Part shown: one piece after another, positions 8,959 to 17,146 of the stretch | How the letters are laid out: each line of letters starts with the position of its first letter | Position numbering within the stretch: position 1 is the first letter of the stretch | Assembly (NCBI RefSeq): GCF_041807905.1 | Contig: NZ_JBGVSA010000003.1 | Coordinates: 62,001-126,000 of the forward strand | Reading direction: 5' to 3' | Origin: JBGVSA01 sp041807905 | GTDB taxonomy: Bacteria; Pseudomonadota; Gammaproteobacteria; Burkholderiales; Rhodocyclaceae | Length of the DNA stretch: 64,000 bases | Notes under the pieces: model-generated | The model's database searches: none | Told to the model about the DNA's origin: nothing | Seen by the model: only the letters and a program-made list of their open reading frames with translations | Translations under genes and position numbers: made by a program

Positions 8959-9957
8959 CTACGCCGTCACCGCTCGCGTACCTTGCGACGCATACACCGG
9001 CCGGATGGCCGGCGGCGGCGCGACGACGCCGAGCGCGGCCTGGCGAGTGGCCTGCACGATCTGGTCGCGGAACCAGCGGCACTCGTCCGAGTAGTGCTTG
9101 CGATCGTGCCACAGCAGATAGAAGCTCATCTTGGGGAATTCCACGGGCGCCGTCGACACGGCCAGTGGCAGCAGGCGCGAGAAATGGTCGGCGAACACGC
9201 GCGGGCCGGTAAAGACCATGTCGGTCTGCATCAGCATGTACGGCGCCAGACCGAAATACGGCACGTAGGCGACGACGTTGCGCTTGAGGCGTTCGCGCGC
9301 CAGATGCAGATCGATGACGCCGCGCTGGCCGACGGCGTAGGGCGTGGGCACGATGTGTTCGGCGGCCAGGTATTCCTCTGGCGAGATGCGGCGTTCGGAC
9401 AGCGGATGGCCCTTTCGGGTCAGGAAGACGATCTCGTCTTCGAACAATGGCTGGATGCGCAGATGGTCGGGCGGCTGCGGCCAGTTGCCGATGACGACGT
9501 CCAGGTCGCCGCTTTCGAGATCGCGGGCGTAGTCGTGGTCCGGGCCGAGCGAATGGAACATCACCTGTGAATGCGGTGCGAGCTTGCGCAGGCGCGCCAC
9601 GATGTCGCCCAGCAGGACGGCGTTCAGGTAGTCCGGCGTGGCGATGTTGAAGACGCGCCGCGATTGCTGCGGATCGAAGCGCACCTGCTTCACCGCGATC
9701 GATTCGATCTGCTGGAGCGCGATCTTGACCGGTTCGAGCAGCCCGGCGCCGCGTTCGGTCGGCGTCATGCCATTGCGGCTGCGCACCAGCAGTTGGTCAC
9801 CGGTGATGTCGCGCAGCCGGCGCAGCGCAGTGCTCACGGCCGGCTGGGACTGATTCAGGCGTCGTGCTGCGCGCGACACGCTGCACTCGGTCAGCAGCGC
9901 ATGCAGGACACGCAACAGATGCACATCGATCGATTCCCACGAACAGCCGCTTGCCAT
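8959..9957 (-). CDS. LysR-type transcriptional regulator (NahR/PcpR-like)
   Basis: This 332-residue protein starts at ATG 9957, with GGAGG a few bases upstream. Residues about 9-68 form the winged helix-turn-helix with SVSRAARRLNQSQPAVSTAL. The rest is a two-lobed effector domain, and the start of that domain (FNIATPDYLNAVLL, LDVVIGNWP) resembles the aromatic-responsive NahR/PcpR branch. The nearest gene on the same strand upstream is the alpha/beta hydrolase at 10082-11035, separated by 124 bp, so it is not clearly co-transcribed. Effector and target are unknown. Confidence 0.88.
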   Translation of the reverse strand: MASGCSWESIDVHLLRVLHALLTECSVSRAARRLNQSQPAVSTALRRLRDITGDQLLVRSRNGMTPTERGAGLLEPVKIALQQIESIAVKQVRFDPQQSRRVFNIATPDYLNAVLLGDIVARLRKLAPHSQVMFHSLGPDHDYARDLESGDLDVVIGNWPQPPDHLRIQPLFEDEIVFLTRKGHPLSERRISPEEYLAAEHIVPTPYAVGQRGVIDLHLARERLKRNVVAYVPYFGLAPYMLMQTDMVFTGPRVFADHFSRLLPLAVSTAPVEFPKMSFYLLWHDRKHYSDECRWFRDQIVQATRQAALGVVAPPPAIRPVYASQGTRAVTA

Positions 9958-10081
9958 GATGACCTCCTTGATTGGTTAGCCATCTAATGCAAAAGCTGTT
10001 CCACGTGATCGAAAGGCCCGTGGGACCTGTGTTGCCGCGCGCCGGCTCACCGCCAGAGTGCAGCCCGCGCACGCGCGCCCC

Positions 10082-11035
10082 TTATTGGGGCATGGCGCTG
10101 GATGCGCCGCGCACAGCCTGCGCGATTTCGTCGAGTGCGTCGTCGGTGGCGGCGAACAGTCTCGCCATCGACAGGAAGCCGTGAATCATGCCGAGATAGC
10201 AGACGTGGCGAACCGGCACGCCGGCCCCTTCCAGCCGATTGCCGTAGGCGATGACGTCGTCGACCAGCGGATCGCATTCGGCCGAGACCACCAGCGCCGG
10301 GGCGAGGCCACGATGATCGGTGGCGCGCAGCGGCGAGGCGCGCCAATCGAGGTAGTCCGCGCTCGATGGCAGATAGTTGCGCTGGAACCACGCGATCGAA
10401 TCGCGATCCAGAAAATGCCCCTCGCCCCACCGCGCGTGCGAGGGCGCCTCGCTCAACTGATCGGTCGACGGATACACCAGCACTTGCAGCCGGGGTTGCA
10501 CGCCGCCCGCGTCACGCGTCATGAGACTCAGCACGGCGGCGAGGTTGGCGCCAGCGGAATCGCCCGCCACCGTCACGCGGGCCGCATCCAGCCCGTGCTC
10601 GGCGCCGTGTTGCTGGGCCCAGCGCCATGCCATCCACGCATCGTCGACGGCAGCCGGGAAAGCGTTCTCCGGCGCCAGCCGATAGTCCACCGCCAGTACG
10701 GCACAGTCGGCCCGCCGCGCGATGGAACGGCACACGCCGTCGTAGCCCGCGACGTCGCCCAACGTCCAGCCTCCACCGTGAAACCACAGCACCACCGGCT
10801 GCAGAGCGTCGGTGCGGGTGCGATACAGCCGCGCGACCAGGGGCCCGCCGGCCAATTCGCGGCGGGGCAGTTCCAGATCGGAGATCGAAGCCACGTGCTC
10901 CAGCTCGCCGCGATAGGCGTACAGCAGCTTGTGATAGTTGTGACGGGCGATGTCGAGAGGTTGCTCAAAGAGTCGTGGCGCCTCGATGCGATGGAGCATG
11001 TCGAGCAACTGGCGCGCTTTGGGGTGTACGGGCAT
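10082..11035 (-). CDS. Alpha/beta hydrolase of the hormone-sensitive-lipase family
   Basis: From ATG 11035 it is 317 residues. An in-frame TTG at 11071 adds 12 residues without a ribosome-binding site. The HGGGW oxyanion motif (86-90), nucleophile Ser160 in GDSAG, acid Asp255 in ECDPLVDD and His285 in GMIHGF make a complete HSL-type (family IV) esterase triad. No signal peptide is visible, so it is a cytoplasmic carboxylesterase, probably acting on short acyl esters; the natural substrate cannot be told. It diverges from the ABC exporter operon, with 121 bp between them. Confidence 0.88.
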   Translation of the reverse strand: MPVHPKARQLLDMLHRIEAPRLFEQPLDIARHNYHKLLYAYRGELEHVASISDLELPRRELAGGPLVARLYRTRTDALQPVVLWFHGGGWTLGDVAGYDGVCRSIARRADCAVLAVDYRLAPENAFPAAVDDAWMAWRWAQQHGAEHGLDAARVTVAGDSAGANLAAVLSLMTRDAGGVQPRLQVLVYPSTDQLSEAPSHARWGEGHFLDRDSIAWFQRNYLPSSADYLDWRASPLRATDHRGLAPALVVSAECDPLVDDVIAYGNRLEGAGVPVRHVCYLGMIHGFLSMARLFAATDDALDEIAQAVRGASSAMPQ

Positions 11036-11156
11036 GGCGCGCAGTGTGCCCGCGTGCGGCGTCGTCCGCAAACGACAGGCATCGCCCCATTTGTCCGCAT
11101 CCCTCCATGGGGGCCGCTCGCAGCTTTACAATCATTTCCTTTTTGGCTTGCCGATC

Positions 11157-12347
11157 ATGGCCCAGGACGCTCTCGACGCATTGCGCATCGATCGCAGCAA
11201 GACGCCTCGCAAACGCCGTTCGCGCAAATGGTGGTGGATTGCCGCCATCGCCGTCCTGCTGGTTGCGGCCGGTGTCCTCGCGCAGCGCAATCGCCCGGTT
11301 GAAGTCGACACCACGCGGGTCACCCAGGCGTGGCCGGCGCAATCGATCACCCGGCTCAACGCCACCGGCTACGTGGTTGCCGACACCAAGGCGGCGGTGG
11401 CCTCCAAGGGCGCGGGCCGACTCGAATGGCTCGGGGTGCGCGAAGGCAGCGCAGTCAAGGCAGGTGAGATCATCGCGCGGCTGGAGAACTCCGACATCCG
11501 TGCGCAGATCGCGCAGGCGCAGGCCAATGTCGAAGCCGCCCGCGCGCGCCAGACCCAGGCGGAGGCCGAACTGGTCGACGCCAACTTCAACCTCAAGCGC
11601 CAGCAGGATCTGCAGGCCCGCAACTTCGTTTCGCAATCGGTGGTCGATGCGGCCGTCAATCGCGCACACCAGGCGCGCGCCACCGTCGGCGCGCAGGCCG
11701 CCGCCGTGCGCGCGGCCCAGGCTGCCGTACGCGAAGCGCAGGTGGCGCTGGACAACACCATCATCCGCGCGCCTTTCGCCGGCGTGGTGCTGACCAAGCA
11801 GGCCGACGTCGGCGACGTGGTCGCCCCTTTCAACGCCAGTGCCGACTCCAAGGGCGCGGTAGTGACGATGGCGGACCTCGACACGCTCGAAATCGAAGCC
11901 GACGTGTCCGAGACGAGCCTGTCCAAGGCGCACCTGGATCAGCCGTGCGAAATCCAGCTCGACGCTCTGCCCGAGCTGCGACTGATGGGCCACGTGTCGC
12001 GCATCGTACCGACCGTCGACCGCACCAAGGCAACAGTCAAATTCAAGATCCAGTTCGATGAACATGACAAACGCGTGCTGCCCGACATGAGCGCCAAGGT
12101 GGCGTTCCTCGAACGTCCATTGCAGCCAGACGAACGCACGCCGCGCGTGGCCGTGGCGGCGGATGCCGTGGTGGACGGCAAGGTGTTCGTGTTGAACGAA
12201 GGCGTCGTGCGCGCCGTGCCGGTGAAGACCGGCCGCAAGATGGCGGACCTCGTGGAGGTCTCTGGCGTGAAGACCGGCGACGTGGTCGTGCTCAAGCCCG
12301 CACCGACGTTGCGCGATGGCGCCAGGGTGGTGGAGAAAAAGTCTTGA
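11157..12347 (+). CDS. Periplasmic adaptor (HlyD/MacA-like) of an ABC exporter
   Basis: The start is ATG 11157, preceded by no clear Shine-Dalgarno; an upstream extension to 10950 lies in the divergent gene and was dropped. The 396-residue protein has a basic cytoplasmic tail and one signal-anchor helix (residues 26-42). It then has a biotinyl-lipoyl-like half (VASKGAGRLEWLGVREGSAV), a coiled-coil hairpin rich in Ala, Gln and Arg (about 115-200) and beta-barrel domains. This is the membrane-fusion architecture that links an inner-membrane ABC pump to the outer membrane. The 3' end overlaps the ATPase start by 4 bp (TTGA), so the four exporter genes form one operon. Confidence 0.9.
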   Translation: MAQDALDALRIDRSKTPRKRRSRKWWWIAAIAVLLVAAGVLAQRNRPVEVDTTRVTQAWPAQSITRLNATGYVVADTKAAVASKGAGRLEWLGVREGSAVKAGEIIARLENSDIRAQIAQAQANVEAARARQTQAEAELVDANFNLKRQQDLQARNFVSQSVVDAAVNRAHQARATVGAQAAAVRAAQAAVREAQVALDNTIIRAPFAGVVLTKQADVGDVVAPFNASADSKGAVVTMADLDTLEIEADVSETSLSKAHLDQPCEIQLDALPELRLMGHVSRIVPTVDRTKATVKFKIQFDEHDKRVLPDMSAKVAFLERPLQPDERTPRVAVAADAVVDGKVFVLNEGVVRAVPVKTGRKMADLVEVSGVKTGDVVVLKPAPTLRDGARVVEKKS

Positions 12348-13060
12348 GCGACGTCACGGGTACCGGCGATGAAGTTGTCATTCATCTGAACCACGTCGGC
12401 AAGCATTATGTGCGCGGGGGCGAAATCGTACCCGTGCTGGCGGACATCCACTTCGACATCCTGCGCGGCGACTTTCTTGCGCTGATGGGGCCGTCGGGTT
12501 CGGGCAAGTCGACGCTGCTCAACCTCATCGCCGGGCTGGATCAACCCAGTTCGGGCCAGGTCATCATCGACGGCGTCGACATCGGCGAACTGGACGACAC
12601 CGCGTTGGCGGACTGGCGCGCGGCGAACATCGGCTTCATCTTCCAGTTCTACAACCTGATGCCGGTGCTCTCGGCGCTCGAAAATGTCGAACTGCCCCTG
12701 CAACTGACCAACCTGCCCGCACGCGAACGCCGCGAACGCGCGCTCACCGCGCTCGAACTCGTGGGGTTGGGGGACCGCGTGAAGCACTATCCCTCCGAGC
12801 TTTCCGGCGGACAGTTGCAGCGTGTGGCGATTGCCCGCGCCATCGTGAGCGACCCCACGCTGCTCGTCGCCGACGAGCCCACGGGCGACCTCGACCGCAA
12901 GTCCGGTGAAGAAGTCCTGGCGCTGATGCAACGGCTCAACGAGACGCTGGGCAAGACCATCATCATGGTCACGCACGACCAGAAAGCGGCCGACGCCGCG
13001 CACGCCGTGCGGCATCTCGAAAAAGGCGAGTTGTCGGCGCTGGTCATCAACCAGCGATGA
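12344..13060 (+). CDS. ABC exporter ATP-binding subunit (LolD/MacB type)
   Basis: The 238-residue ATPase has Walker A GPSGSGKST (49-57), signature LSGGQLQR and Walker B LLVADEPTGDLD, all intact. The sequence places it in the lipoprotein-release/MacB-like branch that works with FtsX-type permeases. It starts at a TTG overlapping the adaptor stop codon (TTGA), so it probably depends on translational coupling. Paired with the two permeases downstream, it should energise export of an unidentified substrate. Confidence 0.9.
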   Translation: MSDVTGTGDEVVIHLNHVGKHYVRGGEIVPVLADIHFDILRGDFLALMGPSGSGKSTLLNLIAGLDQPSSGQVIIDGVDIGELDDTALADWRAANIGFIFQFYNLMPVLSALENVELPLQLTNLPARERRERALTALELVGLGDRVKHYPSELSGGQLQRVAIARAIVSDPTLLVADEPTGDLDRKSGEEVLALMQRLNETLGKTIIMVTHDQKAADAAHAVRHLEKGELSALVINQR

Positions 13061-13075
13061 ACGCGGAGCGCTGAT

Positions 13076-14239
13076 TTGCTCGCCCTGATCCTCCGCTGCG
13101 CATTGCGCAACCCGCTCCGCCACCGCTTGCGCACCACGCTGACGGTGGCCGGCATCGTCGTGGCGATCCTGGCCTTCGGGCTACTGCGCACGGTGGTGTC
13201 GGCGTGGTACGCGGGGGCGGACGCGGCGTCGGACAAACGGCTCATCACGCGCAACGCCATTTCGCTGGCGTTCTCGATGCCGCTGGCCTACGCCGAGCGC
13301 ATCCGTGGCGTCGAAGGCGTCACCGGCGTGTCGTGGGCCAACTGGTTCGGCGGCATATACATCGACGCGCGGAACTTCTTCCCGCAATCGGCGGTGGATG
13401 CCGAAACGTATTTCTCGCTGTACCCGGAATTCGTCCTGCCCGAAGAGCAGCTCACCGCGTTCCGCCGCGACCGCCGCGGCGCGGTGGCCGGCGCCAAACT
13501 GGCTGCCCGCTATGGCTGGAAGGTGGGTGATGTCATCCCGATCAAGGGCACCATCTACCCGGGCAACTATGAATTCGTGCTGCGCGGCATCTATCACGGC
13601 GCACGCAGCAGCACGGACGAAAACCAGTTTCTCTTCCAGTGGGAATTCCTCAACGAGCGCATCAAGCAACTATCGATGGCGCGCGTGAATCAGATCGGCG
13701 TGTTCCTCGTCGGCATCGATGAACCATCGCACGCGGCGGCGGTGTCGAAGCGCATCGACGAAACCTTCCGCAATTCGCTGGCCGAGACGCTGACCGAAAC
13801 CGAGAAGGCTTTTCAGCTTTCGTTCGTGGCGATGACCGGCACCATCGTTAACGCCATCCAGTTGGTGTCGTACGTGATCATCCTCATCATCATGGCGGTG
13901 ATGGCCAACACCATGGCGATGTCGGCGCGCGAACGCACGCGTGAATACGCCACGCTCAAGGCGCTGGGCTTTCGGGGCTGGGTGGTGGCGAGCCTGATCT
14001 ATGCCGAATCGATGGCGATTGCATTGGTAGCCGGCGGCATCGGCATCGCCGCGACGGGCCCGGCAGCGCGTTTCGTGGGCAGCAAGCTGGATGCGATCTT
14101 TCCGATCTTCAACGTATCGCCGGGCACCATCCAGCAACAATGGGCGGCCGCACTGGTGATCGGCATCACCTCTGCGCTGATCCCCGCACGGCGCGCGGTA
14201 CGCGTAAAGATCATCGACGGCTTGCGGCAGGTGTTGTGA
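13076..14239 (+). CDS. ABC exporter permease 1 (FtsX/MacB-PCD type)
   Basis: The 387-residue protein has one N-terminal membrane helix (LRTTLTVAGIVVAILAFGLL), a periplasmic domain of about 200 residues and three C-terminal helices including VSYVIILIIMAVMANTMAMS. This is the four-helix FtsX-like topology. The start codon is TTG 13076, 15 bp after the ATPase stop. The stop TGA shares a base with the ATG of permease 2, indicating coupled translation and probably a heterodimeric permease. Confidence 0.87.
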   Translation: MLALILRCALRNPLRHRLRTTLTVAGIVVAILAFGLLRTVVSAWYAGADAASDKRLITRNAISLAFSMPLAYAERIRGVEGVTGVSWANWFGGIYIDARNFFPQSAVDAETYFSLYPEFVLPEEQLTAFRRDRRGAVAGAKLAARYGWKVGDVIPIKGTIYPGNYEFVLRGIYHGARSSTDENQFLFQWEFLNERIKQLSMARVNQIGVFLVGIDEPSHAAAVSKRIDETFRNSLAETLTETEKAFQLSFVAMTGTIVNAIQLVSYVIILIIMAVMANTMAMSARERTREYATLKALGFRGWVVASLIYAESMAIALVAGGIGIAATGPAARFVGSKLDAIFPIFNVSPGTIQQQWAAALVIGITSALIPARRAVRVKIIDGLRQVL

Positions 14240-15405
14240 TGAAGCGTGTGCCGCTCTCGTACATCTGGCGCAATCTGGCCACGCGCAAGCTGACGACGGT
14301 ATTCACTGCGGGCGGCATGGCGCTGGTGGTGTTCGTATTCACCGCCGTGCTGATGCTCGAAGCCGGGTTGCGTTCGACGCTCGTCGATACCGGCCGCACC
14401 GACAACGTGATGGTGATCCGCGCTGCGTCGGAAACCGAAATCCAGAGCGTGCTCGATCTGACGCAGTCGGCCATCGTCAGCACGCAGCCGCACATCGCGC
14501 GCGATGAGTCCGGTCGCGAGTTGCTGTCAAAGGAGAGCGTGGTGCTGATCTCGCTCACCAAGAAAGGCGGCGGGCCGGCCAATGTGTCGATCCGCGGCAC
14601 GCACGAAATCAGCCTTTCACTGCGGCCGCAGGTGAAGCTGGTCGAAGGTCGCATGTTCCGACCGGGCAGCAGCGAGATCGTCGTCGGCCGCAGCATTCGC
14701 GACGGCTTCGAAGGCGTCGCACTTGGGCAATCGCTGCGTTTTGCGCGACGCGACTGGCAGGTGGTGGGCATCTTCGATGCCGGCAAGACCGGTTTCAACT
14801 CGGAGCTTTGGGGAGACGCCGAGCAGATGATGCAGTCGTTCCGGCGCACCGCGTATTCGTCGATTCTTTTCCAGCTCGATTCGGCCAGTGCGTTCGATGC
14901 GGTGAAGAAGTCGCTGCAAGACGACCGTCGCCTGACGGTCGAAGTGAAGCGCGAAAACCAGTTCTACGCCGACCAGTCGAAGGTCATGGCCGGCTTCATC
15001 AGCATCCTCGGCATGACGTTGTCGATCATTTTTTCGATCGGCGCGATCATCGGCGCGATGATCACCATGTATGCGGCCGTGGCGAGTCGCACCGCAGAGA
15101 TCGGCACCTTGCGCGCGATCGGTTTCCGCCGCGGCAACATCCTGGTGGCGTTCCTGATCGAATCGTTGCTGCTGTCGTTGTGCGGCGGGCTCGCCGGATT
15201 GCTGGCGGCCTCTGCCATGCAGCTCGTGTCGGTATCGACCATGAACTGGCAGACGTTCTCGGAGCTGGCGTTCTCGTTCACGCTCACGCCGCGCATCGTC
15301 GTGACGAGCCTGGCGTTTTCGCTGTTCATGGGATTCCTGGGCGGCGTGTTGCCGGCGTGGCGGGCGGCCCGGCTGAAGATCGTCGACGCGCTGCGGTCGA
15401 ACTGA
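14239..15405 (+). CDS. ABC exporter permease 2 (FtsX/MacB-PCD type)
   Basis: From ATG 14239 (sharing a base with the previous TGA) it is 388 residues. It has an N-terminal helix (LTTVFTAGGMALVVFVFTAV), a MacB-like periplasmic domain and C-terminal helices such as ILGMTLSIIFSIGAIIGAMI. It is homologous to but clearly different from permease 1, so the pump is likely a heterodimer. The operon ends here, converging on a gene that finishes 11 bp away, with no obvious terminator hairpin between them. Confidence 0.88.
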   Translation: MKRVPLSYIWRNLATRKLTTVFTAGGMALVVFVFTAVLMLEAGLRSTLVDTGRTDNVMVIRAASETEIQSVLDLTQSAIVSTQPHIARDESGRELLSKESVVLISLTKKGGGPANVSIRGTHEISLSLRPQVKLVEGRMFRPGSSEIVVGRSIRDGFEGVALGQSLRFARRDWQVVGIFDAGKTGFNSELWGDAEQMMQSFRRTAYSSILFQLDSASAFDAVKKSLQDDRRLTVEVKRENQFYADQSKVMAGFISILGMTLSIIFSIGAIIGAMITMYAAVASRTAEIGTLRAIGFRRGNILVAFLIESLLLSLCGGLAGLLAASAMQLVSVSTMNWQTFSELAFSFTLTPRIVVTSLAFSLFMGFLGGVLPAWRAARLKIVDALRSN

Positions 15406-15415
15406 CGCTGTGGGT

Positions 15416-16021
15416 TCAATGCCCAGGCGTCGAGGCCGTCATCGGCGGGACTTTGTCGCTCAACACCGGGGCACGGGCCGGATCGAAGTCGCTCCAGCGC
15501 CCGTCATGCCATCGCCCTAACGCCTGTTCGACGTCTTGCCCGCCATGCTGCTGCAGCGTGGTGGCGATGGCGGCTTCATTGCTGCCTTCCGCGTCGCGCG
15601 TGACATGAACCGCCAGCAGCACACCGGCATGTCTTACACCAAGATCGCGGCCGACGCGCGGGCTTTTTTCTGCGTCGTGCATGCCCGACAGCGCCCCCAT
15701 CAAGGCGCCGCAATAGGCGCCAACGCCCCCGGTGGCGGCCGCCGCGATCCACGGCACGTCGGTCAGCATCAGGACCAGTGCGCCGACGGCGACGCCGACC
15801 ACAGCACCCACCGCCACGCCGATCCACGCCGAGCGATGCGCCGAGCGCGCCCCGCGATCGGCAACTTCGTCCCCGCCCGTAGCGATGCGGTTGTTCTGGC
15901 CGGGAGGATTGACGTAGAAGATGGATACGTCGGCCTCGGCCACGCCGCGCGCGAACAATGCGCGCGCCGCCGATTCGGCTTCGTCGAACGTGGTGAAGCG
16001 CGCCGCGACGATGAGTGACAT
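15416..16021 (-). CDS. Conserved hypothetical protein with glycine-zipper segment
   Basis: The start ATG 16021 has AGGAG just upstream; a longer ORF to 16084 was rejected. The 201 residues open with a stretch resembling the N-terminal domain of YflT/17M-type stress proteins (RFTTFDEAESAARALFARGV). A Gly/Ala-rich hydrophobic region follows at about 65-115 (WIGVAVGAVVGVAVGALV) that could insert as a glycine-zipper hairpin, then a hydrophilic tail. I do not recognise a function. It converges on the ABC exporter operon. Confidence 0.65.
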   Translation of the reverse strand: MSLIVAARFTTFDEAESAARALFARGVAEADVSIFYVNPPGQNNRIATGGDEVADRGARSAHRSAWIGVAVGAVVGVAVGALVLMLTDVPWIAAAATGGVGAYCGALMGALSGMHDAEKSPRVGRDLGVRHAGVLLAVHVTRDAEGSNEAAIATTLQQHGGQDVEQALGRWHDGRWSDFDPARAPVLSDKVPPMTASTPGH

Positions 16022-16082
16022 GGCAGGCTCCTTCGTAGCTGGTTTCACCTGCGATGCAGCACGAAGCGTTCCCACGGTCGAC

Positions 16083-16110
16083 AAAAAAAGGCCGGCATAT
16101 GCCGGCCTTT
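16083..16110 (-). terminator. Rho-independent terminator of the yajC-secD-secF operon
   Basis: A perfect 24-bp palindrome (16087-16110, GC core with AT ends) is followed, reading on the minus strand, by a run of seven T. It lies 24 bp after the secF stop. Confidence 0.88.
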
Positions 16111-16133
16111 CTGCGATGCTGCGTCTGCGTGGA

Positions 16134-17072
16134 TCAGACGACGGCTTCCTGTTTTGCCTTGGGCTGCTTGACGAACTGTTCGCGCGACACGCCCAGCCAC
16201 ATGACCAGCGGACACGCCACCAGCACGGATGAGTAAATGCCGAAACAGATGCCGATGGTCAGCGCCATCGAGAAGTAATGCAGCGTCGGGCCGCCGAAGG
16301 CCAGCATCGACAGCACCATCATCTGCGTGCTGCCGTGAGTGATGACCGTACGCGAAATCGTGCTGGTGATGGAGTGGTCGAGCACTTCCGGCACCGACAG
16401 GTGACGCATGCGGCTGTTGCGGAAGGTTTCGCGCACGCGGTCGAACACGACCACGGATTCGTTCACCGAGTAACCGAGCACGGCCAGCACCGCAGCCAGC
16501 ACAGGCAGCGAGAACTCCCACTGGAAGAAGGCGAAGAAGCCCAGGATGATGATGACGTCGTGCAGGTTGGCGAGAATCGCCGACACTGCGAAACGCCATT
16601 CGAAGCGCACCGCGAGGTAGATCACGATGCCCAGGATCACCAGCAGTAGCGCCAGCGAACCGTCTTCAAGCAGTTCCTTGCCGACCTGCGGGCCGACGAA
16701 CTCTACGCGGCGCAATTCGGGTTGCGGGCCCGACAGCGTCTTGAGTGTTTCCATGACCTTGGCGGAAATCTGCGCGGAGGTCTCGTTGGGGCGCGTCGGC
16801 ACGCGGACCATGACGTCGCGTGAGGTACCGAAATTCTGCACTGCCACGTCCTGGTAGCCGGCCTTGGCCAGCACCTCGCGAATCGGCTCCAACTGCGGCG
16901 CCTCGGCGTAGTTCAGCTCCATCACCGTGCCGCCGGTGAACTCCACCGACAGGTGCAGGCCACGGTGGAACAGGAAGAACACCGCCAGCAGGAAGGTGAC
17001 CACCGAGATCGCGTTGAAGATCAACGCGCGCCGCATGAACGGGATGTCTTTCTTGATGCGGAAAAATTCCAT
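16134..17072 (-). CDS. secF: Protein translocase subunit SecF
   Basis: This 312-residue inner-membrane protein has the SecF layout. The first helix (ALIFNAISVVTFLLAVFFLF) is followed by a periplasmic P1 domain with VEFTGGTVMEL and five C-terminal helices with VVFDRVRE, a conserved SecF motif. With SecD and YajC it forms the accessory complex that uses the proton gradient to pull exported proteins through SecYEG. It follows secD by 74 bp and ends before a strong terminator. Confidence 0.96.
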   Translation of the reverse strand: MEFFRIKKDIPFMRRALIFNAISVVTFLLAVFFLFHRGLHLSVEFTGGTVMELNYAEAPQLEPIREVLAKAGYQDVAVQNFGTSRDVMVRVPTRPNETSAQISAKVMETLKTLSGPQPELRRVEFVGPQVGKELLEDGSLALLLVILGIVIYLAVRFEWRFAVSAILANLHDVIIILGFFAFFQWEFSLPVLAAVLAVLGYSVNESVVVFDRVRETFRNSRMRHLSVPEVLDHSITSTISRTVITHGSTQMMVLSMLAFGGPTLHYFSMALTIGICFGIYSSVLVACPLVMWLGVSREQFVKQPKAKQEAVV

Positions 17073-17146
17073 TTTTTCGTCTCTTCATCTGCGGGCGCCG
17101 GCCTTGCCGGCACCCATCGAGTCCAGTTGTGCGTCTCGTCGGAGAA

